Below are positions 15,336 to 22,724 of a DNA stretch of 64,000 nucleotides, in pieces. A model generated the notes under the pieces. The model was not told the origin of the DNA, did not search any database, and saw only the letters and a list, made by a program, of their open reading frames with translations. Origin of the DNA: Streptomyces sp. NBC_01232 (GTDB lineage: Bacteria; Actinomycetota; Actinomycetes; Streptomycetales; Streptomycetaceae); the NCBI RefSeq assembly GCF_035989885.1, contig NZ_CP108518.1:2608501-2672500 (forward strand), written 5' to 3'. The translations under genes and the position numbers were made by a program. Within the stretch, counting starts at the first letter, position 1; every line of letters starts with the position of its first letter.

Positions 15336-15983
15336 ATGGGACTCGACATCACCGTGCTCATGGTCGACTGGGAGCATCTGGCGCGGATACCGGCGGACGA
15401 CAGGGTGAGCGTACTGGGCGATGCCGCCTGCCCTGACTTCTGCTGCGAGGCGTGCGAAGACGCCGACTACGCCGTGACGGGCGGCTGGGTGTGGCAGCGG
15501 CAGGTGTCCTGGTGCGCCGAGTACCGGTTTCACGGAACCACCGGTTCCTACGGCTGGCACCCCCGATTGGGCAATGCCTGGGAGGACATCCGGACCTCGG
15601 TGGCGCCCGAACTGCGGGACGCCCTGGACCACTTCCTGTGCGGCCTGTTCTGGGACAACCCGGACGACCTCACGGGAACAGACCCCACGACCGCCGCGGG
15701 GAGGGAACGGCCCACCGCGCACGGCTTCCCCGACGACCCCGCTCCGTGGCGCCCCCGGGTGCTCCTGCTCAGCGCTCCCGAGGAGGTGTCGGAGCTGGTC
15801 CGCTCCTGGCACGTGGCCGCGCCTCGGCTGGAGGAACTGCGCGGGCCCTTCGAAGCCGAGGCCGCCGGGTGGGCGGGCCGGCCCGCTGGCTTCGACGCTG
15901 CCGCAGCGCTGTTGCGTGAATGGGGCGACGTGGCCACGGAGGCCGGCGCCCGGCGATGGGGCCTGGTAGGTCTCCCCTTCTAG
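15336..15983 (+). CDS. Conserved hypothetical protein between IS ends
   Basis: Soluble 215-residue protein. It opens MGLDITVLMVDWEHLARIP and ends REWGDVATEAGARRWGLVGLPF, a pattern I remember from an uncharacterized actinobacterial family; no catalytic motif is visible. The N-terminal third has a cysteine cluster (ACPDFCCEACEDADY) and many Trp and aromatic residues (GGWVWQRQVSW). Length looks complete. The start codon lies 10 bp after one IS end and the stop codon TAG is part of the CTAG that borders another, so the gene is neatly framed by IS sequences and may have been carried in with them. No clear ribosome-binding site is seen. Confidence 0.7.
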   Translation: MGLDITVLMVDWEHLARIPADDRVSVLGDAACPDFCCEACEDADYAVTGGWVWQRQVSWCAEYRFHGTTGSYGWHPRLGNAWEDIRTSVAPELRDALDHFLCGLFWDNPDDLTGTDPTTAAGRERPTAHGFPDDPAPWRPRVLLLSAPEEVSELVRSWHVAAPRLEELRGPFEAEAAGWAGRPAGFDAAAALLREWGDVATEAGARRWGLVGLPF

Positions 15984-16506
15984 GCCCGATGCCGTGTCGT
16001 CAGCGTTTGGTGTCCGGCGTCAAGGGGTCCGGGTGGTCAGGACGTCGATGGTGGCCTTGTAACTGGTCCTGTCGACGGCGCCTTTGGCGTTGTACTTCGA
16101 GATGGCGCGTTTGGCAGCGCATGGCCGGGTGCGCACGCGCCTGGCGGGCATAAGGGAGGCCAGGGCCCGGCGGCCTATGGTGCCGGCGAGGTCGACGGTC
16201 GTGTAGCCGAAGATGGCCGCGGCCTGGACGAGCAGGTCGCGGGCGATGTTCAGCGCGCTGGAGAAACTGGCCCGGTCGAGGTCGGTGTCCGACCGAGTAC
16301 CGGTGGCATCGGCCATGGCCAGTCGCAGGGCCTGGTAGGTCACCAGCAAGGCGAAGGCTTCCTGGGCAACGCCGGCCGGGTCGGGGCACGAAGGACCCGG
16401 CCGCCCAGAATGGTGGACGGACACGGTTCTAACAGGATCCCCATCTCTCCTTCAGTCTGCTTGACGCACCGACCCCGGCCCTAACTACACGACATGGGGC
16501 CTAGAA
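15979..16506 (-). mobile_element. Internally deleted IS4-family insertion sequence
   Basis: Both ends are recognisable as imperfect inverted repeats: TTCTAGGCCCGATGCCGTGT at 15979-15998 against the complement of 16487-16506, about 18 of 20 positions the same. CTAG borders both ends and may be the target duplication. Between them only the C-terminal third of the transposase is left, so the element cannot move by itself. Confidence 0.7.
16020..16424 (-). pseudogene. IS4-family transposase, C-terminal fragment
   Basis: About 120 residues matching the end of Streptomyces IS4-type DDE transposases: DPAGVAQEAFALLVTYQALR, then SSALNIARDLLVQAA, IGRRALASLMPARR and KRAISKYNAKGAVDRTSYKA. The helix carrying EAFALL and YQALR includes the catalytic glutamate region, but the N-terminal two thirds with both catalytic aspartates are gone. 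The first ~15 residues (MSVHHSGRPGPSC) are out of character and mark the deletion point. Confidence 0.8.
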
Positions 16507-16638
16507 CGCGAGGGGACCCTCTGTGCCAGAATCCGGGGCGAGGGACCAGCTGGGACTGGTTTTGCCTCACAGCTGAAAAGGCGTACGCCGGGTTGCAGCC
16601 TGTCTTTCACTAAATCTCCGCCGCACGTCAGGGGGGCC

Positions 16639-16896
16639 ATGCCCCGTTACCAGTTCTCGTTGTATGAGATCAAGATCCGTCGACTTCGCGACAAGGAATT
16701 TCTGCCGGTTTCTCAATTTGGGTTGCCCCGAAAGGACCTGATCGAGGCGTACAGTCAATTCCTGGACGAGAACCTCAAGGGGGCGGGGAAGAAAATCGGC
16801 AAAGGCGAGCGATACCTGCGCCTAAAAGAGGCTGATGTCGACTTCCGGACGCTGTGGTTCACTGTCGAGGCGGGGAGAGGGCCCGTGCAGCGGTGA
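16639..16896 (+). CDS. Truncated protein of unknown family
   Basis: 85-residue protein: MPRYQFSLYEIKIRRLRDKE, LPRKDLIEAYSQFLDENLKG, GERYLRLKEADVDFRTLWFTVEAG. It has a good ribosome-binding site (AGGGGGG) and lower GC than its neighbours, so it was a real gene. The abrupt end after WFTVEAGRGP suggests the N-terminal piece of a longer protein, with the rest lost. I do not recognise the family. It lies in the AT-richer cargo part of the integrative element. Confidence 0.5.
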   Translation: MPRYQFSLYEIKIRRLRDKEFLPVSQFGLPRKDLIEAYSQFLDENLKGAGKKIGKGERYLRLKEADVDFRTLWFTVEAGRGPVQR

Positions 16897-17046
16897 ATGA
16901 GGCCGCGCCATACGCATGCCGATTGATCGCTGTAGCAATGCGAGGGCCCAACGGTCGGCTGGCAGCAATACCGCTTCAGCCTCGCAACGTTCACAGATGG
17001 GTGCCTCAGGTGGCGGCAAGGGCCAAGACGAACAACACTGACACCC

Positions 17047-18105
17047 GTGACAGCTCCACGCTTCGGAAAGCGCCAGGCAACAGGGTCAAGCGGCCGGCAT
17101 GCGCCGAGGCTGTCGAATGTCTGGATCGCAGGCACACTAGCCGTCATTGTTGCTGTAGCAGTCGGCTGCGGGATCTACTGGATCGTCGAGCATCTTGAGG
17201 AAGGCGAGGCTAAGACAGGGGAATCCATCAGGAGCACTCTCGCAATGCTCACCCTGATCGCTGCCATCTTTGCCGGAGTATACGCCTACCGTAAGCAACG
17301 AATTGCCGAAAGTGAAGCTGACCGCGCCGACGACAAACAGCTCCTTGAGCGCTACACTTCCGCAGCCGAACAGCTAGGTCACACCATGGCCGCCGTACGC
17401 CTCGCTGGCGTTTACGCCATGGCGCAGCTCGCGGATGAGTGGCTCGAGCAACGGCAGGTTTGCATCGACGTCCTATGTGCGTACATGCGTATGCCTTTCG
17501 AGCGCGACGAAGCATCCGACAACCATAAGCCGGGCGAAAGGGAAGTACGCCAAACAATCATCCGGGTCATCCACAGCCACCTCCAAGACCCACAATCTCC
17601 AACGTCCTGGTCAGAGTCTGATTTCGACTTCACCTCTGCCAGGTTCGAAGGCGCCGACTTCTCCGACTGCCACTTTCATGGCAAAGCGTCCTTTAAGCTC
17701 GTAATCTTCGACATGTGGTTCAACTTCACAAATTCAGTTTTTAAAGGCACAACATCTTTCGCCGCCGCACGTTTTTACGCCGGCGGGACAACAATTTTCA
17801 ATGGCGCACAGTTCAGCGGCGGCGACGTATACTTTAACGCACTATTCGGCGGCGCCAAGGTCTCCTTCGAAGGAGCTAACTTCAGCAGCGTAATGATGAA
17901 TTTCAAAGCCTTGATCACTGATGGTGAGGTCTCGTTTAACGGTGCGACGTTCAGCGGCAGCGAGGTTGACTTCGCTGCCGCTTTTGAAGGCGGCACAGTC
18001 TCCTTCGACGGCGCACAATGCGACGGAGGAACAGTCTCCTTTGATGGGGCCGAATACGGTGGAACTCGCATTATTTGGGGTGAATTCTCTCCCTCAATGA
18101 GTTGA
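17047..18105 (+). CDS. Pentapeptide-repeat protein with two N-terminal membrane helices
   Basis: 352 residues. Two membrane helices lie near residues 27-48 (LAVIVAVAVGCGIYWIV) and 62-82 (LAMLTLIAAIFAGVYAY), followed by a helical region (LLERYTSAAEQLGHTMAAVRLAGVYAMAQLADEW is its core, read as LLERYTSAAEQ to AMAQLADEW). From about residue 190 to the end runs a pentapeptide-type beta-helix with recurring FxGAxF and GGxVSF units. GTG 17047 is the start. Codon use is AT-richer than the core genome, which indicates transfer. Such two-helix pentapeptide proteins are common in actinobacterial mobile elements; their role is unknown and a defence or signalling function is only a guess. Confidence 0.8.
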   Translation: MTAPRFGKRQATGSSGRHAPRLSNVWIAGTLAVIVAVAVGCGIYWIVEHLEEGEAKTGESIRSTLAMLTLIAAIFAGVYAYRKQRIAESEADRADDKQLLERYTSAAEQLGHTMAAVRLAGVYAMAQLADEWLEQRQVCIDVLCAYMRMPFERDEASDNHKPGEREVRQTIIRVIHSHLQDPQSPTSWSESDFDFTSARFEGADFSDCHFHGKASFKLVIFDMWFNFTNSVFKGTTSFAAARFYAGGTTIFNGAQFSGGDVYFNALFGGAKVSFEGANFSSVMMNFKALITDGEVSFNGATFSGSEVDFAAAFEGGTVSFDGAQCDGGTVSFDGAEYGGTRIIWGEFSPSMS

Positions 18106-18687
18106 GCGGGAATGACGTCAACCAAGCTGGCCGTGGACGCAGTCAGCCACGAGACCCGTGGCTCCACGTAGCCCATCAAGTGAAGGTGGTCAACGGCCAC
18201 CTTGGGTTCTCGCCTCCCAAGGGTGGGAAGGAGCGAGATGTTCCGCTCTCCAACCGCATCGCGCATGTCCTCAAGCAGCACTGCCCTGGCCCCGACCGGA
18301 CGGGCCTCCCGTCACCAACGACCGCTGTTCTCGCTCTCTGGCGGTGGAACGGTGCGGCGGACCGACGACTTCAACACACGCGTGTGGAAGCCCGCCCTCG
18401 TCGAGGCAGGGGTGATCGAGGAGCCGAAACCCGGGCAGCGGCACGAGGCCGCACGGGAGCACGAAGTGCATGCCCTGAGGCACTTCTACGCCTCAGTGCT
18501 GCTGGACGCCGGGGAGAACATCAAGGCGCTCAGTACGCACCTTGGGCACGCCGTCCCGGGCTGCACCCTCCGCACGTACACGCACCTCATGCCGAGCAGT
18601 CAGGGACGGACCCGGAAGGCCGTGGACGGGATGTACGAGGCCTCAGCTTCTGCGTCGGACGGCCCACAGACGGCCCAGGGGGATTGA
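18102..18687 (+). pseudogene. Tyrosine recombinase (integrase), truncated and frameshifted
   Basis: Catalytic C-terminal part of a phage/AICE-type tyrosine integrase. Three reading frames are needed: VAHQVKVVNGHLGFSPPKGG and RDVPLSNRIAHVL in one, WPRPDGPPVT in the next, and TDDFNTRVWKPALVEAGV onward in the third. The last part keeps HALRHFYAS (His and second catalytic Arg) and LGHAVPGCTLRTYTHL (His and the tyrosine nucleophile). The N-terminal DNA-binding domain and first catalytic arginine are missing. It ends 75 bp before glnA2 and points to it, the normal position for the integrase of an element using that gene's 3' end. Confidence 0.85.
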
Positions 18688-18694
18688 GACGGCT

Positions 18695-18725
18695 CCGGGC
18701 CGGCAGTCAACGACCGTCGGCCCGG
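18695..18725. terminator. Hairpin between integrase relic and glnA2
   Basis: CCGGGCCGGCAGT (18695-18707) pairs with ACCGTCGGCCCGG (18713-18725) at 11 of 13 positions, loop CAACG. It can end transcription of both convergent genes. Confidence 0.65.
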
Positions 18726-18761
18726 GATTCCGTGCATCCCCAAAGGGGCTTTGAGCTGCGG

Positions 18762-18849
18762 TTACAGCACCGGGAGGTTCTTGCGGAGTTCGAAGGCCGT
18801 GACCTCCGAGCGGTACTCCTCCCACTCCTGCTTCTTGTTGCGCAGGAAG
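18762..18849. repeat. Right attachment-site repeat within glnA2
   Basis: The last 88 bp of glnA2, including its TAA stop, duplicated at 14903-14990. This is the copy joined to the rest of the gene. Confidence 0.9.
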
Positions 18850-20123
18850 AAGTCGAAGACGTGCTCGCCGAGGGTTTCGGCGACCAGTTCGCTGCGTTCC
18901 ATCAGGGCGATGGCCTCGCCGAGGTTCTGCGGGAGGGGTTCGATGCCCATCGCGCGGCGTTCGGCGTCGGAGAGGGCCCAGACGTCGTCATCGGCGCCCG
19001 CCGGGAGTTCGTAGCCCTCCTCGATGCCCTTGAGGCCGGCCGCGAGGAGGACGGCGTAGGTGAGGTACGGGTTCGCGCCCGAGTCGATCGAGCGGACCTC
19101 GACGCGCGAGGAGCCCGTCTTGCCCGGCTTGTACATCGGGACGCGGATCAGGGCCGAGCGGTTGTTGTGGCCCCAGCAGATGTACGAGGGGGCTTCGCCG
19201 CCCGCGCCCGCGCTGCGGGAGGAGCCGCCCCAGATGCGCTTGTAGGAGTTGACCCACTGGTTGGTGACCGCCGCCGTCTCGGCGGCGTGGCGCAGCAGGC
19301 CCGCGATGAAGGAACGGCCGACCTTGGAGAGCTGGTACTCGGCGCCCGACTCGTAGAAGGCGTTGCGGTCTCCCTCGAAGAGGGAGAGGTGGGTGTGCAT
19401 GCCCGAGCCGGGGTACTCCGAGAACGGCTTCGGCATGAAGGTGGCCTGCACGCCCTGCTCCAGCGCGACCTGCTTCATCACCAGGCGGAACGTCATGATG
19501 TTGTCGGCCGTGGAGAGCGCGTCGGCGTAGCGGAGGTCGATCTCCTGCTGGCCGGGGGCGCCCTCGTGGTGGCTGAACTCCACCGAGATGCCCATCGATT
19601 CGAGCATGGTGATCGCCTGGCGGCGGAAGTCCATGCCCACGTTCTGCGGAGTGTGGTCGAAGTAGCCGGAGTTGTCGGCCGGGACCGGGCGGGTGCCGTC
19701 CAGCGGCTTGTCCTTCAGCAGGAAGAACTCGATCTCCGGGTGGGTGTAGAAGGTGAAGCCCAGGTCGGAGGTCTTGGCCAGGATGCGCTTGAGGACGTAC
19801 CGCGGGTCCGCGAAGGACGGCGAGCCGTCCGGCATCAGGATGTCGCAGAACATCCGGGCGGTCCCGGGGGCCTCCGCGCGCCACGGCAGTATCTGGAACG
19901 TGCTCGGGTCCGGCTTGGCGATCATGTCGGACTCGTAGACCCTCGCGAAGCCCTCGATCGCGGAGCCGTCGAAGCCGATGCCCTCGTCGAAGGCCTGCTC
20001 CAGCTCCGCGGGCGCGACCGCGACGGACTTCAGGAAGCCCAGTACGTCGGTGAACCACAGGCGCACGAAGCGGATGTCGCGCTCCTCAAGCGTCCGGAGG
20101 ACGAATTCCTGCTGCTTGTCCAT
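18762..20123 (-). CDS. glnA2: Type I glutamine synthetase-like ligase (GlnA2 type)
   Basis: ATP-dependent ligase of 453 residues with the glutamine-synthetase fold. Visible motifs: the beta-grasp segment FTDVLGFLKSVAV, the metal and glutamate site GIGFDGSAIEGFA and FSHHEGAPGQQEID, the ATP site MPKPFSEYPGSGMHTHLS, and NRSALIRVP with RVEVRSIDSGANPYL. The position of the adenylylated tyrosine in GlnA reads EGYELPAGADD, not NLYDLP, so GlnE control is unlikely. In Streptomyces coelicolor the gene I recall at this place encodes a gamma-glutamylpolyamine synthetase, so polyamine use rather than ammonia assimilation is plausible. ATG 20123 has GAGGATGAAGG before it. The 3' end is the integration site of the neighbouring element. 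Confidence 0.9.
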   Translation of the reverse strand: MDKQQEFVLRTLEERDIRFVRLWFTDVLGFLKSVAVAPAELEQAFDEGIGFDGSAIEGFARVYESDMIAKPDPSTFQILPWRAEAPGTARMFCDILMPDGSPSFADPRYVLKRILAKTSDLGFTFYTHPEIEFFLLKDKPLDGTRPVPADNSGYFDHTPQNVGMDFRRQAITMLESMGISVEFSHHEGAPGQQEIDLRYADALSTADNIMTFRLVMKQVALEQGVQATFMPKPFSEYPGSGMHTHLSLFEGDRNAFYESGAEYQLSKVGRSFIAGLLRHAAETAAVTNQWVNSYKRIWGGSSRSAGAGGEAPSYICWGHNNRSALIRVPMYKPGKTGSSRVEVRSIDSGANPYLTYAVLLAAGLKGIEEGYELPAGADDDVWALSDAERRAMGIEPLPQNLGEAIALMERSELVAETLGEHVFDFFLRNKKQEWEEYRSEVTAFELRKNLPVL

Positions 20124-20295
20124 GCCTTCATCCTCGCAGTTCAGACGGCCTGTGCACCACCGCCTCGACGGTCGGGGCACAGTCGGGCGGACCCAGTATC
20201 GCCAGCGGTGGTTTCCGCCACATTACGCACCCCGGAAAGCCGGCGGCACCCCCGCACTGACCTGGGAGCCGTCATGAGCATTACCATCTGCGCCC

Positions 20296-20676
20296 ATGGG
20301 GGGCCGGCAGTACACGCAGCAGGGGCGTCGAGGACGTCCCGGACTTCGGCGTGCCGTGCTGTTCACGCTCTTCGGGGTGCTGGCCGGAGCGCTCCTGCTG
20401 TGTGCGCGCTCGGGCGAGTCGCACGTCTCGGCGGGGGTGCATTCCGTGCAGGCTGCGAAGGCGCACGCCGTCTGCGTGTCGCCGTACGACCTGCCCGGCT
20501 GCTCTCCGCTCGCGCACGTCACCCCGGGTGTGCTGCCCGTTCCGCCGCCCGCCGTGACCGGTCCCGTCGGGGATCCGGTGCCCGCCGCGGCGTCCTTGGG
20601 GGCGTCGCGGATCCGGCTCTACGGGGCGTCGCCGCGCGCTCCCGACCTGTATGCCCTCCAAGTGCTGCGGACCTGA
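20296..20676 (+). CDS. Small membrane or secreted protein
   Basis: 126 residues. A basic N-terminus (MGGRQYTQQGRRGRPGLRR) is followed by one hydrophobic helix (AVLFTLFGVLAGALLLCA) and an external part rich in Pro, Ala and Val with two cysteines (CVSPYDLPGC). It is either a single-pass membrane protein or exported. No family recognised. It reads divergently from glnA2 across a 170-bp gap and precedes the DUF3105 gene on the same strand. Confidence 0.6.
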   Translation: MGGRQYTQQGRRGRPGLRRAVLFTLFGVLAGALLLCARSGESHVSAGVHSVQAAKAHAVCVSPYDLPGCSPLAHVTPGVLPVPPPAVTGPVGDPVPAAASLGASRIRLYGASPRAPDLYALQVLRT

Positions 20677-20733
20677 CGGGTCCGGTTTGGTTTCGCGTTC
20701 ATCCACCCCCCTCAGCAGAAGGAACCAGGGCAC

Positions 20734-21435
20734 ATGGCCAGCAAGTCCGGCAGGACCAACCAGAACACCGACCCGAACTCCCGGCAGGCGCGCATAGCCG
20801 AGATGCGCCGCGCCGAGAAGATCCGGGAGCGGCGCAACAAGGCCATCGCGATCACCGCCGCGTCGGCGATCGTCGTCGGCCTGGTCGGCTTCGGCACCTG
20901 GGTGCTGATCGACCAGAAGCAGGCCGAGGAGCGCAAGCAGGCGGCCGCGGAGAAGCTCCGCAAGGAGGCCGAGGAGATCCGCAAGCAGCCTGTGACGGGC
21001 GAGCAGCTCTGGGACGCGAAGAAGCTCGGCCGCAACCACGTCGAGACCCCGGTGAAGTACGAGATGAACCCGCCGGTCGGAGGTGACCACCACCCCCGCT
21101 GGATGAACTGCAACGGTGACGTCTACAAGAGCCCGGTGCCGGAGGTGAACGCCGTGCACTCGCTGGAGCACGGCGCGGTCTGGGTGACGTACAACGAGAA
21201 GGCTCCCAAGGCCGACGTGGACAAGCTCGCGGCGACCGTCGGCAAGACCCCGTACACGCTGATGAGCCCGGTCAAGGAGCAGACCGGCTCGATCATGCTG
21301 AGCGCGTGGGGCAAGCAGGTGACCGTAGACAGTGCGGACGACCCCCGGGTGGCGCAGTTCTTCACCAAGTACGTGCAGGGCGAGCAGACCCCGGAGCCGG
21401 GCGCGGCGTGCACGAGCGGGCTGGCCGGCAAGTGA
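20734..21435 (+). CDS. DUF3105 membrane-anchored protein
   Basis: 233 residues. A charged N-terminus (KIRERRNKA), one membrane helix (IAITAASAIVVGLVGFGTWVLI) and a coiled-coil-like Lys/Glu stretch are followed by the extracellular DUF3105 domain: YEMNPPVGGDHHPRWMNC, VNAVHSLEHGAVWVTY and EQTGSIMLSAWG. The paired histidines and HSLEHGAV are conserved in the family, whose function is unknown. Ribosome-binding site AAGGA precedes ATG 20734. It overlaps the DUF305 gene by GTGA, so the pair is translationally coupled. Confidence 0.9.
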   Translation: MASKSGRTNQNTDPNSRQARIAEMRRAEKIRERRNKAIAITAASAIVVGLVGFGTWVLIDQKQAEERKQAAAEKLRKEAEEIRKQPVTGEQLWDAKKLGRNHVETPVKYEMNPPVGGDHHPRWMNCNGDVYKSPVPEVNAVHSLEHGAVWVTYNEKAPKADVDKLAATVGKTPYTLMSPVKEQTGSIMLSAWGKQVTVDSADDPRVAQFFTKYVQGEQTPEPGAACTSGLAGK

Positions 21436-22139
21436 GCCGCCCGGTCCGCGCGGCCCGCCCGGTTCCCCGTACGTACTGGGTCGCGGGCACGGCCGTCCTG
21501 CTGGCCCTGCTGTTCGCGGCGGCGGCCACGGTCGCCGCCGCGAACAGCAGGGGTTCCGCCGGCTCCGGCACGCCTGCCGCGACGGCGCCGCGTACGCCGG
21601 GGCTGCACTCGCCGGACGCGGGCTTCGCCCGGGACATGGCGGTGCACCACCAGCAGGCGGTGGAGATGTCCTTCATCGTCCGCGACCGCACGCAGGACGA
21701 GGCAGTGCGCAGCCTCGCCTACGACATCGCCAACACCCAGGCCAATCAGCGGGGCATGATGCTCGGCTGGCTGGACCTGTGGGGGCTGCCGAAGGTGGTG
21801 GCCGGCGAGCCGCCCATGTCCTGGATGGCGGCCTCGGACGGCCACGGCGGGCACGCGGGGCACGGTGCGGCCAAGCCCGGCGCGCTGATGCCCGGCATGG
21901 CCACCAAGGAGGAGCTGGAGCAGCTGGGCGCGGCCTCGGGCCGGGACGCGGAGGTGCTCTTCCTCCAGCTGATGACCGACCACCACAAGGGCGGCGTCAC
22001 GATGGCCGAGGGCTGTGCGCAGCAGTGCGAGACCCCGGTCGAGCGGGCGCTGGCGCAGGGCATGGTCGATGCGCAGCGCTCGGAGCTCACCCTGATGGCG
22101 GACATGCTGAAGCAGCGCGGGGCTGCGCCGCGCGGGTGA
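21432..22139 (+). CDS. DUF305 exported protein
   Basis: 235 residues from a GTG start that overlaps the previous stop codon. A hydrophobic N-terminal segment (AGTAVLLALLFAAAATVAAA) anchors or exports it. The DUF305 domain carries its histidine and methionine motifs twice: MAVHHQQAVEMS and MTDHHKGGVTMAEGC, with a His/Gly/Met-rich loop (DGHGGHAGHGA) between. This ferritin-like four-helix family often occurs beside copper-handling genes, and His/Met richness fits metal binding, but no activity is proven. Pairing with DUF3105 is common in actinobacteria. Confidence 0.92.
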   Translation: MSRPVRAARPVPRTYWVAGTAVLLALLFAAAATVAAANSRGSAGSGTPAATAPRTPGLHSPDAGFARDMAVHHQQAVEMSFIVRDRTQDEAVRSLAYDIANTQANQRGMMLGWLDLWGLPKVVAGEPPMSWMAASDGHGGHAGHGAAKPGALMPGMATKEELEQLGAASGRDAEVLFLQLMTDHHKGGVTMAEGCAQQCETPVERALAQGMVDAQRSELTLMADMLKQRGAAPRG

Positions 22140-22143
22140 CGGG

Positions 22144-22192
22144 ACACGCCCGTACGGTGGGGGGAGGCGCCCCCTCACCCGTACGGGCGTGT
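22144..22192 (+). terminator. Hairpin terminator after DUF305 gene
   Basis: A 14-bp perfect stem ACACGCCCGTACGG (22144-22157 against 22179-22192), extended by a G-rich/C-rich inner helix. Located just after the DUF305 stop codon. Confidence 0.75.
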
Positions 22193-22294
22193 GCTCCACC
22201 GCGTGGGCGTGGGCCCGGCGGGCGGGGCGTACGGGGACGCCGCGCCGGACGTGTCCGCGCCCGGCGCCGAACGGCGTGCTCAGGAGGTTCAGCG

Positions 22295-22714
22295 ATGACC
22301 ACTGCCGCAGACATCATGCACCCCGGGGCCCAGTGGATCCCTGCCACCGAGACCCTCGACCGGGCTGCGCAGCTGATGGCCCGGCTCAATGTGGGCGCCC
22401 TGCCGATCAGCGACTCCGAGGAGCGGCTGTGCGGCATCATCACCGACCGCGACATCGTCGTGAACTGTGTGGCCAGGGGCCACGACCCGGAGAAGGTCAC
22501 GTGCGGTGAAATGGCTCAGGGGACGCCGCGCTGGATCGACGCGGGCGCGGACGTCACGGACGTGCTGGAGGAGATGCAGAGCCACCAGATCCGCCGCCTG
22601 CCCGTGATCCGGAACAAGAAGCTGGTGGGCATGATCAGCGAGGCCGACCTCGCCCAGCACCTCTCCGAAGACCAGATGGCCACCTTCGTGGAGAAGGTCT
22701 ACGCGCGGGTCTGA
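22295..22714 (+). CDS. CBS-domain pair protein
   Basis: 139-residue soluble protein consisting of two CBS domains (a Bateman module). The first runs from TTAADIMHPGAQWIP to LCGIITDRDIVV, the second from MAQGTPRWIDAGADV to KKLVGMISEADLAQHL. Such stand-alone modules bind adenine nucleotides and act as energy sensors or regulate partner proteins. A strong ribosome-binding site (AGGAGG) precedes ATG 22295. It has its own terminator-insulated position and converges on the alpha/beta hydrolase gene with only 10 bp between stops. Partner unknown. Confidence 0.92.
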   Translation: MTTAADIMHPGAQWIPATETLDRAAQLMARLNVGALPISDSEERLCGIITDRDIVVNCVARGHDPEKVTCGEMAQGTPRWIDAGADVTDVLEEMQSHQIRRLPVIRNKKLVGMISEADLAQHLSEDQMATFVEKVYARV

Positions 22715-22724
22715 ACCGGCTCCT

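Larger units (their letters stand above)
14903..18849. mobile_element. Decayed integrative element inserted at the 3' end of glnA2
   Basis: About 3.9 kb bounded by an 88-bp direct repeat of the glnA2 3' terminus (14903-14990 and 18762-18849, one mismatch). It contains a broken tyrosine integrase next to the right repeat and pointing toward glnA2, an AT-richer cargo zone (16.5-18.1 kb), an IS4-type relic and a gene bracketed by IS ends. No replication, excision or transfer gene remains, so it should be immobile. Insertion keeps glnA2 intact because the element carried its own copy of the gene's last codons, the usual strategy of tyrosine-integrase elements. Confidence 0.75.

Noticed and set aside
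18102..21086. 994-codon plus-strand open frame across glnA2
   Set aside because: Only its first ~50 codons (integrase relic) are meaningful; the remainder is antisense to glnA2.
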